A stretch of DNA of 64,000 nt from the NCBI RefSeq assembly GCF_001190925.1, contig NZ_CP011072.1:4588001-4652000 (forward strand), written 5' to 3'. Positions 17,477-24,899 of this stretch are shown here, one piece after another. The translations under genes were made by a program, and so were the position numbers. Each line of letters starts with the position of its first letter. The first letter of the stretch is position 1. Under the pieces are notes generated by a model. That model saw only the letters and a list, made by a program, of their open reading frames with translations. It ran no database searches and was not told where the DNA came from. The stretch comes from Azoarcus sp. CIB. Its GTDB lineage: Bacteria; Pseudomonadota; Gammaproteobacteria; Burkholderiales; Rhodocyclaceae.

Positions 17477-18774
17477 TCCTGGGCATCCTCGACGATGGCT
17501 GGGACGGTCTCTCGGCCGCCGGTCGCGAACGGCTGACCGAGAGCCGTGTCGTGATCGGCGCGCGCCGCACGCTCGACCTGGTCGCGCCGCATCTGGGCAA
17601 GGACGTCGAACTGCGCGACATGGACGGCGCGCTCGGCAAGACGCCCGAATGGGTGCGCGCAGCGCTCGCCGACCGCCTGACGGTGACCGTGCTCGCGACC
17701 GGCGACCCTTTGTGCCACGGGATCGCGCGCTTTTTGATCGACAAGATTGGCGCAGCGAGCGTGGAAGTGCTGCCGGCGCCATCGACGATCGCGATCGCCT
17801 GCGCACGGCTGAAGAAGCCGTGGCAGGACGCTGCGGTCCGCTCATGCCACGGCGCGGATGCCGGCGAATGGCACACCGGCGCGGCACCCGGCCACGGCCT
17901 GTACGGACTCGTGCGTGCGGTCGCGGAACACGCGCGCGTGGCCACCTTCACGAGCCCGCACAACAGCCCGGACCGCGTTGCGCGCGCCCTCCTTGCTGCA
18001 GGCTACGGCGACGAGCTGCGCATCTCCGTCGCCGCGCGCCTGTGCCTGCCCGACGAGGAAATCTTCGCCGACCTCATGCTCGCGGACGCCGCAGCGCGTG
18101 AATTCGCGCATCCCAACATCGCCGTGATCGACCGCGTCACTGCGCCCGCACCGCGCGCGGTCTTCGGTTTCGAGGACGGCGATTTCGTTCAGCGCCAACC
18201 TGAAAAGGGCCTCATCACCAAGCTCGAAGCGCGCGCCGTGTCGCTCGCGAAACTCGGGCTGCGCGCGGACAGCGTCGTCTGGGACATCGGCGCGGGCTCC
18301 GGCTCTGTCGGACTGGAGGCTTCGCGCATCGCGCGCCTCGGCCACGTCTGGGCGATCGAGAAGAACACCGGCGATGCCGCTAATGCGCGCGAGAACGCGC
18401 AGCGCCTGCAGGCGACGAACTACACGCTGGTCGAAGGCAAGGCGCCGGACGGCCTCGACGCGTGGCCCGATCCGGACGCGGTGTTCATCGGCGGCTCGGG
18501 CGGCGAACTCGCACAGCTCATCGAACTGTGCCTCGCGCGGTTGCGTCCCGCCGGCCGCCTCGTGATGAACTTCGTCACGCTCGAAAACCTCGCGACCGCG
18601 ACCGGCGCGCTCGCCGCGGCCGGCGCCGACTGGGACGTGACGATGCTGTCGGCGGCGCGCAGCCAGCCGATCCTCGACATGCACCGACTGGCCGCGCAGA
18701 ACCCGGTGTGGATTGTGACCGCATTCAAGGCCCTTCCTACCAACGCAGGGAGCAGTGGCGTGATGTCAGGTTGA
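17455..18774 (+). CDS. cobL: Fused precorrin-6Y methyltransferase/decarboxylase (CbiET, CobL)
   Basis: A 439-residue fusion. Residues ~1-200 are the CbiE C5-methyltransferase half (LGILDDGWDGLS; VLATGDPLCHGI). Residues ~225-420 are the CbiT half, a class I SAM methyltransferase that methylates C15 and decarboxylates the C12 acetate, with VVWDIGAGSGSVGLEASR as its SAM site. The ATG at 17455 has GGAGG seven bases upstream and overlaps the end of cbiD by 22 bases. The long open frame upstream is antisense-like noise in other genes. Confidence 0.93.
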   Translation: MSDPRCLILGILDDGWDGLSAAGRERLTESRVVIGARRTLDLVAPHLGKDVELRDMDGALGKTPEWVRAALADRLTVTVLATGDPLCHGIARFLIDKIGAASVEVLPAPSTIAIACARLKKPWQDAAVRSCHGADAGEWHTGAAPGHGLYGLVRAVAEHARVATFTSPHNSPDRVARALLAAGYGDELRISVAARLCLPDEEIFADLMLADAAAREFAHPNIAVIDRVTAPAPRAVFGFEDGDFVQRQPEKGLITKLEARAVSLAKLGLRADSVVWDIGAGSGSVGLEASRIARLGHVWAIEKNTGDAANARENAQRLQATNYTLVEGKAPDGLDAWPDPDAVFIGGSGGELAQLIELCLARLRPAGRLVMNFVTLENLATATGALAAAGADWDVTMLSAARSQPILDMHRLAAQNPVWIVTAFKALPTNAGSSGVMSG

Positions 18775-18786
18775 GGTCCGCGTTTA

Positions 18787-18884
18787 CCCCCTCCCCTTCA
18801 AGGGGGAGGGTTGGGGTGGGGATGGGTTCAGCTGCCCCCGACGGAAACCCATCCCCCTCCTAACCTCCCCCTTGAAGGGGGAGG
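18787..18884. repeat. CCCTCCCCTTCAAGGGGGAGG palindromic repeat pair
   Basis: CCCCTCCCCTTCAAGGGGGA and its relative near 18866 (CTCCCCCTTGAAGGGGGAGG) are separately palindromic and also pair with each other across the GGGGTGGGGATGGG / CCCATCCCC segments. The same family lies at 43113-43207. It separates cbiET from cobI and may attenuate transcription inside the cobalamin cluster. Confidence 0.75.
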
Positions 18885-18946
18885 AACAAGGAGTCCCTGT
18901 CGATTCGATTACCCGATTAATGAGCCCCCAACCGAAGCACAGAACA

Positions 18947-19762
18947 ATGATGAATGACGCTCTCGCCTCCCCCCGCTACGGCCGCCTGATCGGCGTGTCG
19001 CTCGGCCCCGGCGATCCCGACCTGATCACGCGCCGCGGCTGGACCGCGCTGCAGTCGGACGCGCGCTGGACCTACCCGGTGAAGAAGGCCGAGGAACGCT
19101 CCTACGCGCTCGACATCGTCGTGCGCGGCGGCCTCGAAGTGCCGGCCGACGCGGTCGAGCTGGTGTTCCCGATGACGCGCGACGCGGTCGCACTCGCCAA
19201 GGCCTGGGCGCGCGCCGCGGCCCGCACCGCCGAGCTCCTCGCCGAAGGGCGCGACGTCGCCTTCCTCGTCGAGGGCGACGCCTCCACCTACTCGACCTTC
19301 CGCCACCTCGCCCGCGCGGTGCGCGAGCTGGCCCCGGAAGTCGAGGTCGAGACGATTCCCGGCGTCAGTTCCTTCGCCGCGGCCGCCGCCTGCGCGGATG
19401 TCGCGCTCGCCGAGGAAGACGAAACCGTCGCGGTGATCCCGGCGGCCTACGGTGTGTCGGTGATCGACCACCTGCTCGACGAGTTCGACACGCTGGTGCT
19501 GATAAAGGTGAAGCCGCTGCTCGACGAGGTGCTGGATCTGCTCGAGGCGCGCGACCTGCTGGCGACCAGCTGCTTCGTCGAGAAGGTCGGCTCGCCGGAA
19601 GAGCGCGTCGTGCATGACGTCGCGAGCCTGCGCGGCGAGAAGGTCAATTACTTGTCGCTGCTGCTGGTGCAGAACCCCAAGCGGGCGCGCGGCGAACTGC
19701 GTCGCGGCTGCCGCAAGCGCGCCGCTGCGATCGAAGCGCTCACGACGGAGGTGTCGGCATGA
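18947..19762 (+). CDS. cobI: Precorrin-2 C20-methyltransferase (CobI/CbiL)
   Basis: A 271-residue tetrapyrrole methylase that adds the C20 methyl group. Motifs: LIGVSLGPGDPDLITRRGW near the start, DVAFLVEGDASTYSTF near residue 105, and TIPGVSSFAAAAACADVAL. The start is uncertain: ATGs at 18920, 18947 and 18950 are in frame and none has a strong ribosome site. 18947 places the LGPGDPD loop at its usual distance from the start. It is separated from cbiET by a palindromic repeat. Confidence 0.92.
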   Translation: MMNDALASPRYGRLIGVSLGPGDPDLITRRGWTALQSDARWTYPVKKAEERSYALDIVVRGGLEVPADAVELVFPMTRDAVALAKAWARAAARTAELLAEGRDVAFLVEGDASTYSTFRHLARAVRELAPEVEVETIPGVSSFAAAAACADVALAEEDETVAVIPAAYGVSVIDHLLDEFDTLVLIKVKPLLDEVLDLLEARDLLATSCFVEKVGSPEERVVHDVASLRGEKVNYLSLLLVQNPKRARGELRRGCRKRAAAIEALTTEVSA

Positions 19763-19772
19763 CCGACCGGTT

Positions 19773-19871
19773 CCGTAGGGCGGATGAGCCGCGAAGCGGC
19801 GTTATCCGCCGCATGCGCAAATGCGGTGAGCCGGCATACGGCGGAAGGCGCTGCGCTTTTCCGCCCTACGG
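19773..19871. repeat. CCGTAGGGCGGATGAGCCGC / CCGCCCTACGG inverted repeat
   Basis: A 99-base element opens with CCGTAGGGCGG and closes with CCGCCCTACGG. Inside are GGCGTTATCCGCCGCATGCG and GCCGGCATACGGCGG. It is related in its ends to the GTAGGGCGGGAG family but has a different core. It lies between cobI and cbiG. Confidence 0.65.
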
Positions 19872-19898
19872 TCCACACGGCGAACGGAGGCTAGTCCG

Positions 19899-20672
19899 AT
19901 GAGCATGCATCTCCCCTTCCCCAACGAACGCGTCGCGATCGTCTCGATCACCAAGCACGGCATCGCGCTCGCCGGCAAGGTCGTCGCCGCGATCCCCGGC
20001 GCACGGCTCTTCGCGCCCGAAAAATTCCGCGCCGAAGCCGAAGCGGCCGCCCCCGGCGCCGCTGCCTGCTACACCGGCAAGACCGGTGACCAGATCCCCG
20101 CGCTCTTCGCGGGCTTCGACGGCATCGTCGCGATCGTCTCGCTCGGCGCCGTCGTGCGCCTGATCGCGCCGCACCTGCAGGACAAGGAGCAGGACCCCGG
20201 CATCGTCGTGCTCGACGAAGGCGGCCGCTACGCGATCCCGATGCTCTCAGGCCATCTAGGCGGCGCCAATGCGCTCGCGGGCGTGCTCGCCGCGGCGCTC
20301 GGCGCGCAGCCGGTGCTGACGACCGCATCGGACGCGCGCGAGACGCTCGCCGTCGACCTGCTGGGCCGCGAACTCGGCTGGACCTTCGATGCGAGCCACG
20401 ACGAGATCGTGCGCGCAAGCGCCGCGGTCGTGAACGACGAGCCGGTCGCCCTCGTGCAGGAAGCGGGCAGCCTTGATTGGTGGGCTCGTCATGCGAACGG
20501 CCGCAGCGGTCCGCTGCCGGCGAACCTGAAACGCTTCGAGCGCCTCGAGGACATCGACCCGGAGAATTTCGGCGCGGTGCTGTGGATCAGCGACCGGGAA
20601 CTGCCCGCCGGCTGGGCCGAACGCCTCGCCGGACGCCGCGTGATCTACCGCCCGCCGCAGGAGGCGGCGTGA
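19899..20672 (+). CDS. cbiG: Cobalt-precorrin-5A hydrolase CbiG (N-terminal and central domains)
   Basis: A 257-residue protein matching the N-terminal and central regions of CbiG, which opens the lactone of cobalt-precorrin-5A and releases the two-carbon fragment. Visible: VAIVSITKHGIALAGKV, DGIVAIVSLGAVVRLIAPHL, and IPMLSGHLGGANALAGVLA. GGAGG lies upstream of the ATG. The C-terminal domain present in full-length CbiG is encoded separately by the next gene, whose start overlaps this stop (TGATG). Confidence 0.9.
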   Translation: MSMHLPFPNERVAIVSITKHGIALAGKVVAAIPGARLFAPEKFRAEAEAAAPGAAACYTGKTGDQIPALFAGFDGIVAIVSLGAVVRLIAPHLQDKEQDPGIVVLDEGGRYAIPMLSGHLGGANALAGVLAAALGAQPVLTTASDARETLAVDLLGRELGWTFDASHDEIVRASAAVVNDEPVALVQEAGSLDWWARHANGRSGPLPANLKRFERLEDIDPENFGAVLWISDRELPAGWAERLAGRRVIYRPPQEAA

Positions 20673-21094
20673 TGTCATCGCAAATCGCGTCGTCCGGCGT
20701 CGCGTTGGGCCTCGGCTGCGACCGCGGCACGCCGTCGGAGACGATCGCCCGCGCGATCGACGAGGCGCTCGCCCAGGCCGGCGCGAACCTCGCCGACGTC
20801 CGTGCAGTGGCGAGCATCGACCTCAAGGCCGACGAGGCCGGGTTGCTCGAACTCGCAGCCCGTCACGGCTGGACGATCGCCTTCCACCCAGCGGCGACGC
20901 TCGCCGACGTGCCCGTGCCGAATCCGTCCGAAACGGTACGCCGCTACACCGGCACGCCGTCCGTGTCCGAAGCCGCCGCGCTGCTCGCCGCCGGGGCGGA
21001 TCTGACGCAGCTGATCGTCGAGAAGCACAAGCTGCGCGGTCCAGACGGGCGCAATGCGACCGTGTCCGTCGCCCGCATGTCGGCATCGAACTGA
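20672..21094 (+). CDS. cobE: CbiG C-terminal domain / CobE-like protein
   Basis: A 140-residue protein equivalent to the C-terminal CbiG domain or stand-alone CobE. LGCDRGTPSETIARAIDEAL near the start, SIDLKADEAGLLELA, and TGTPSVSEAAALLAAG with LIVEKHKLRGPDGRNATVSV near the end are family features. AGGAGG is seven bases before the ATG. It overlaps cbiG by one base, so the two are translated together and probably act as one enzyme or complex. Confidence 0.88.
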   Translation: MSSQIASSGVALGLGCDRGTPSETIARAIDEALAQAGANLADVRAVASIDLKADEAGLLELAARHGWTIAFHPAATLADVPVPNPSETVRRYTGTPSVSEAAALLAAGADLTQLIVEKHKLRGPDGRNATVSVARMSASN

Positions 21095-21135
21095 TTTTAA
21101 AACGCTGTCACACCCATCGAAGAAGGAGAACCACC

Positions 21136-21321
21136 ATGCAACAGCAAGCCGCCCTGCAAATCGCCCGCCCGAAGAGCGCCCTGACGGCGATCGCCCTGCC
21201 CGCCCTCACCGCCGCGCTGCTCGGCGCCGTGATCGTCTATGGCGTCGGCTTCAGCCCGATCGCCGCGGCCCACAACGCCGCGCACGACACCCGCCACGTC
21301 AACGTCTTCCCCTGCCACTGA
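21136..21321 (+). CDS. cbtB: Cobalt transporter subunit CbtB
   Basis: A 61-residue protein with one membrane helix (about residues 16-36) followed by a short His-containing tail, AAHNAAHDTRHVNVFPCH, which is the CbtB signature and probably binds cobalt. GAAGGAGAA precedes the ATG. CbtB and CbtA form a cobalt uptake system usually found under B12 riboswitch control, as here. Confidence 0.92.
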   Translation: MQQQAALQIARPKSALTAIALPALTAALLGAVIVYGVGFSPIAAAHNAAHDTRHVNVFPCH

Positions 21322-21335
21322 GCGCGGAGTCCGGC

Positions 21336-22100
21336 ATGCTGTTCCGTCGCATCGTCCTGTGCGCCCTGCTGGTGGGCGCGCTCGCCGGACTGCTCGTGAG
21401 TGCCGTGCAGCACTGGCAGGCCATCCCGCTCATCGCCGCCGCGGAGGTGTTCGAAGGTTCGGCGGAGCCGGCCACGACCGCGCATGATCACGACCATGCC
21501 CACGGCGACGCACACGCACATGACGCGGCAGCGAGGGCGCCGGATGACGCCACGGTACGGCATGTCTGGACCGCCATCGCCAACGTCCTGACCGCGATCG
21601 GCTTCGGCCTCGTTCTGGTCGCGGCGATGACGATCTGGGAACACCTGCGCGGTCGTCCCCTCGCGTCGGCCGGCACGGGCCTCGCGTGGGGCGCTGCCGG
21701 CTGGATCTGCGTCTTCGGCCTGCCGACTCTGGGGCTGCCGCCCGAGCTTCCCGGCAGCGTCGCCGCTCCGCTCGGCGATCGACAGGCTTGGTGGCTGCTC
21801 GCCGCGTGCAGCGGGGCGGCGGGGCTCGGCCTGCTCGCCTTCGTCCGCGGCCCGCTGCGCTTGGCGGGCCTTGCCGTGCTCATGCTGCCCTTCGCGGTCG
21901 GCGCCCCGCATCTCGCCAGCGGCCCTTTCGCCGGCTACGACCTCGACATCGCACGCCAGATGGAAGCGCTCGCCGCCCCCTTCGCCATCGCGACCACCAT
22001 CGCCACCGCCGTGCAATGGCTCGCGCTCGGCGGCTTGTCGGGCTGGGCTGTTGCGCGCTGGGTGCGTCCCGCGCTGGCAGACCTGGCAACGACACCGTAG
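21336..22100 (+). CDS. cbtA: Cobalt transporter subunit CbtA
   Basis: A 254-residue membrane protein with about five to six hydrophobic segments, matching CbtA. A periplasmic-type loop at residues ~48-63 is loaded with His and Asp (HDHDHAHGDAHAH) and probably captures metal. It starts 14 bases after cbtB with GCGGAG before the ATG. The stop codon TAG is contributed by the edge of a GTAGGGCGGGAG repeat, so the repeat has inserted exactly at the gene end. Confidence 0.9.
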   Translation: MLFRRIVLCALLVGALAGLLVSAVQHWQAIPLIAAAEVFEGSAEPATTAHDHDHAHGDAHAHDAAARAPDDATVRHVWTAIANVLTAIGFGLVLVAAMTIWEHLRGRPLASAGTGLAWGAAGWICVFGLPTLGLPPELPGSVAAPLGDRQAWWLLAACSGAAGLGLLAFVRGPLRLAGLAVLMLPFAVGAPHLASGPFAGYDLDIARQMEALAAPFAIATTIATAVQWLALGGLSGWAVARWVRPALADLATTP

Positions 22101-22193
22101 GGCGGGAGGAGCGTAGCGCATCCCGCCAATCGTACGTAAAGGGTGGCTCAGCCGCCGCTTTGGCGGGATCCGCTGCGCTACTCCCGCCCTACG
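22097..22193. repeat. Paired GTAGGGCGGGAG repeats, inverted
   Basis: GTAGGGCGGGAGGAGCGTAG (from 22097) and the reverse-oriented unit ending CTACTCCCGCCCTACG (22162-22193) form the same facing pair as at 3928-4024. The left copy supplies the cbtA stop codon; the right copy ends 23 bases before cobJ. Confidence 0.75.
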
Positions 22194-22216
22194 TCCTCAA
22201 CACAGAGAAGAACACC

Positions 22217-23179
22217 ATGACCACAGGCAAGATCATGCTGGTGGGCCTCGGGCCCGGCAGCGTCGAGCACATGAGCGGGCGCGCGCGCGCCGCGATCGCC
22301 GAGGCCGACACCGTCATCGGCTACGTCACCTACATCCGCCTCGTCGCCGACCTCGTCGAAGGCAGGGAGGTGGTCAAGAAGTCGATGACCGAGGAACTCG
22401 ACCGCGCGATCGAGGCACTCGACCGTGCGAAGCAGGGCAAGAAGGTCGCGCTGATCTCCTCGGGCGACGCGGGCGTGTACGGCATGGCCGGTCCGACCTT
22501 CGAGGTGCTGTTCCAGGCCGGATGGACCCCCGACTCGGATATCGAGGTCGAGATCATCCCCGGTGCCTCGGCGCTGAACACCTGCGCGGCGCTCGTCGGC
22601 GCGCCGCTGACACACGACTTCTGCGCGATCTCGCTGTCCGACCTGCTCACACCGTGGCCGGTGATCGCGCGCCGCCTCAACGCCGCGGCCGCCGCCGATT
22701 TCGTCGTCGCGCTGTACAACCCCAAGAGCGGCCGCCGCGCGCGCCAGATCGTCGAGGCCCAGCGCCTCTTCCTCGCGCACCGCCGTCCCGACACGCCGGT
22801 CGCGATCGTGAAGTCCGCCTACCGGCCGAAGCAGCGCATCGAATTCACGACGCTGGCGCAGATGACCGAGTGCGACATCGGCATGTTGAGCACGGTACTG
22901 ATCGGCAACTCCAACACCTTCGTGCGCGACGGCCTGATGGTCACGCCGCGCGGCTACGCGAACAAGTACGATGTCGACACGGGCGACACGCGCGACGGCG
23001 AAAAAGCCGGCCGCTCCCTGTCGACCGGCCTCGACGGCTGGCTCGAAGCGCTCCGCACCAGCGGCGAGTCCGTCGAAGAACTCGCCCACCGCCACCGCCT
23101 ACCCACCGACTACATCGCCGCAGCACTTGCGGACAGCAGCAACCACGAACCGGCCGACGCCGGCAAGGCGCTCGCATGA
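22217..23179 (+). CDS. cobJ: Precorrin-3B C17-methyltransferase (CobJ/CbiH)
   Basis: A 320-residue tetrapyrrole methylase that methylates C17 and contracts the ring. Motifs: IMLVGLGPGSVEHMSGRAR, ALISSGDAGVYGMAGPTFEV near residue 76, EIIPGASALNTCAALVGAP, and ALYNPKSGRRARQ. The methylase domain ends near residue 245. The extra ~75 C-terminal residues (GLDGWLEALRTSGESVEELA...) are longer than in simple CbiH and may be a small helical extension. Last gene of the ring-building block. Confidence 0.92.
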   Translation: MTTGKIMLVGLGPGSVEHMSGRARAAIAEADTVIGYVTYIRLVADLVEGREVVKKSMTEELDRAIEALDRAKQGKKVALISSGDAGVYGMAGPTFEVLFQAGWTPDSDIEVEIIPGASALNTCAALVGAPLTHDFCAISLSDLLTPWPVIARRLNAAAAADFVVALYNPKSGRRARQIVEAQRLFLAHRRPDTPVAIVKSAYRPKQRIEFTTLAQMTECDIGMLSTVLIGNSNTFVRDGLMVTPRGYANKYDVDTGDTRDGEKAGRSLSTGLDGWLEALRTSGESVEELAHRHRLPTDYIAAALADSSNHEPADAGKALA

Positions 23180-23231
23180 GCGTGAACCACAGGCCACGAA
23201 ATCGCCTCTCCAGGCGGGATCAATAGACTCG

Positions 23232-23284
23232 GCCATACGCATCCGTACGTTTTCCATATGCATCAGTATGGACGCGACTATAAT
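23232..23284 (+). promoter_or_regulatory. Promoter with tandem inverted-repeat operators
   Basis: A perfect -10 box TATAAT (23279-23284) has no good -35. In the -35 region lies TCCATA-N8-TATGGA (23253-23272), the same symmetric core as at 2944-2963. A degenerate copy (GCCATA...CGTACG) begins 21 bases, two helical turns, upstream. This looks like an activator- or repressor-controlled promoter for the CoA-transferase gene. Confidence 0.55.
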
Positions 23285-23331
23285 CGCGCCCGAATCGATA
23301 CACAGATAGTCGAAGCCCGGGAGAGGAAGAC

Positions 23332-24627
23332 ATGAGCGTACATACCCAGTATCAGCAAAAAAAGGTGAGCCCCGCGGACGCCGCCGGCCTCGTGCAATCG
23401 GGCGACACCATCATCGTCCCGACCGGCGTCGGCGAACCGCCCACCCTGCTCGAAGCGCTGTCCGCACGCCGCCAGACCCTGGAAGGCGTCGTCGTCAGCC
23501 AGATCCTGCCGCTACGCAAATACGGCTATTTCGATCCCGAGACCGTCGCCAACGTGCGTCACAGCGCGTACTTCTTCGGCGGTGCCTCGCGCCCGGGCGG
23601 CCAGGCGGGCTGGGTGGACTTCATGCCCAACTACTTCTCCGAGATCCCGCAGCTCATCGACCGCGGCCTGACGCCCGCCGACGTCGTGTTCTCGATGGCC
23701 TCGCCGATGGACGAGCACGGCTACTTCGCGCTCTCGCTCGGGCCGGACTACACGATGGCCGCCGTGAAGAAGGCGCGCGCGGTGGTCCTCGAAGTCAATC
23801 CGAACGTCCCCTTCGCCTACGGCGACTGCCACGTGCACATCTCGCAGGTCGCGGCGCTGGTCGAGAGCGACGCCCCCATCCTCGAAGTCGGCCTGCCGAC
23901 GATCGGGCCGGTGCAGGAAGCGATCGGCAAATATGTCGCCGACCTGATCGACGACGGCTCGACGCTGCAGATCGGCTACGGCGGCATCCCCGACGCCGTC
24001 GTGGTGCAGTTGAAGCACAAGCACGACCTCGGCATCCACACCGAGATGATCGGCGACGGCATCCTGTCCCTGATCGAATCGGGCGCCGTGACGAACCGCA
24101 AGAAGACACTCAAGCCCGGCAAGATGCTGGCGACCTTCGCGCTCGGCTCGAAGAAGCTGTACCAGTACATGCATCGCAACCCGACGCTCGAAATGCACCC
24201 CGTCGACGTCACCAACGACCCGTATTACGCCGCGCAGAACGACAATCTCGTCGCGATCAACGCGACGATGCAGGTCGACTTCCTCGGCCAGTGCGGCTCG
24301 GAAAGCCTCGGCCCCTCGCCCTACTCCGGCACCGGCGGCCAGGTTGACTTCGTGCGCGCGGCGAACCGCTCCAGGGGAGGCAAGGCCTTCATCGTGCTGC
24401 CGTCCACGGCGAAGGACGACACGATCTCGCGCATCGTGCCGACCCTCACCCCGGGCACGCACGTGACGACCAGCAAGAACGACATCAACTATGTCGTCAC
24501 CGAATACGGCGTCGCCCAGCTGCGCGGCAAGACCGCCAAGCAGCGCTGCGAGGCCCTGATCGGCATCGCCCACCCGGACTTCCGCGGCGAACTGCGCGAA
24601 GCCGCGAAGCGCCTGAACCTGCTGTAA
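23332..24627 (+). CDS. Acetyl-CoA hydrolase/transferase family protein (4-hydroxybutyrate/butyrate CoA-transferase type)
   Basis: A 431-residue class I CoA-transferase. The catalytic glutamate is in GQCGSESLGPSPYSGTGGQV near residue 325. Length and sequence fit the 4-hydroxybutyrate or butyryl-CoA:acetate transferase branch. The start has GAGAGGAAG six bases upstream. It would exchange CoA between an acyl-CoA and acetate, linking acyl-CoA breakdown to acetate. It is transcribed alone from a promoter overlapped by inverted repeats. The exact substrate cannot be read from sequence. Confidence 0.85.
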   Translation: MSVHTQYQQKKVSPADAAGLVQSGDTIIVPTGVGEPPTLLEALSARRQTLEGVVVSQILPLRKYGYFDPETVANVRHSAYFFGGASRPGGQAGWVDFMPNYFSEIPQLIDRGLTPADVVFSMASPMDEHGYFALSLGPDYTMAAVKKARAVVLEVNPNVPFAYGDCHVHISQVAALVESDAPILEVGLPTIGPVQEAIGKYVADLIDDGSTLQIGYGGIPDAVVVQLKHKHDLGIHTEMIGDGILSLIESGAVTNRKKTLKPGKMLATFALGSKKLYQYMHRNPTLEMHPVDVTNDPYYAAQNDNLVAINATMQVDFLGQCGSESLGPSPYSGTGGQVDFVRAANRSRGGKAFIVLPSTAKDDTISRIVPTLTPGTHVTTSKNDINYVVTEYGVAQLRGKTAKQRCEALIGIAHPDFRGELREAAKRLNLL

Positions 24628-24650
24628 GAAACACCCCCGCGCACCAGCCC

Positions 24651-24833
24651 GCGGAGGGGCCTTCGCCCGGCGGGCTGCTGTGAGCGCCGTGGCGTAGCGG
24701 CCGCGGGGGAAACAAGGCGACGCATGTCTGAACCCGCGCAGCGGGCGAGTTTGCGTCGCCGCCCCCGCGGCCCGCTACGCCACGGAAAGCCGAAGGCTGC
24801 GAGCGTCTGCCCGACGGGGGAAGGCCCCTCCGC
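24651..24833. repeat. 183-base long imperfect inverted repeat
   Basis: Arms at 24651-24724 and 24752-24833 pair over most of their length: GCGGAGGGGCCTTC, GGCGTAGCGG, CCGCGGGGG and GGCGACGCA each have a complement in the other arm. The right arm has a ~10-base extra segment near 24793. It lies between the CoA-transferase stop and dinB, and would form a very stable hairpin in RNA or a cruciform in DNA. Confidence 0.75.
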
Positions 24834-24899
24834 GCGCCCCCCCCCGCTCGCACGGATGCCGCACAATATCGCCCCATCAACGGCCATCCCGCGCCTCGC

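Noticed and set aside
18787-24833. A CRISPR array formed by the repeated palindromes
   Set aside because: The units are not regularly spaced, are of different families and have no unique spacers or cas genes.
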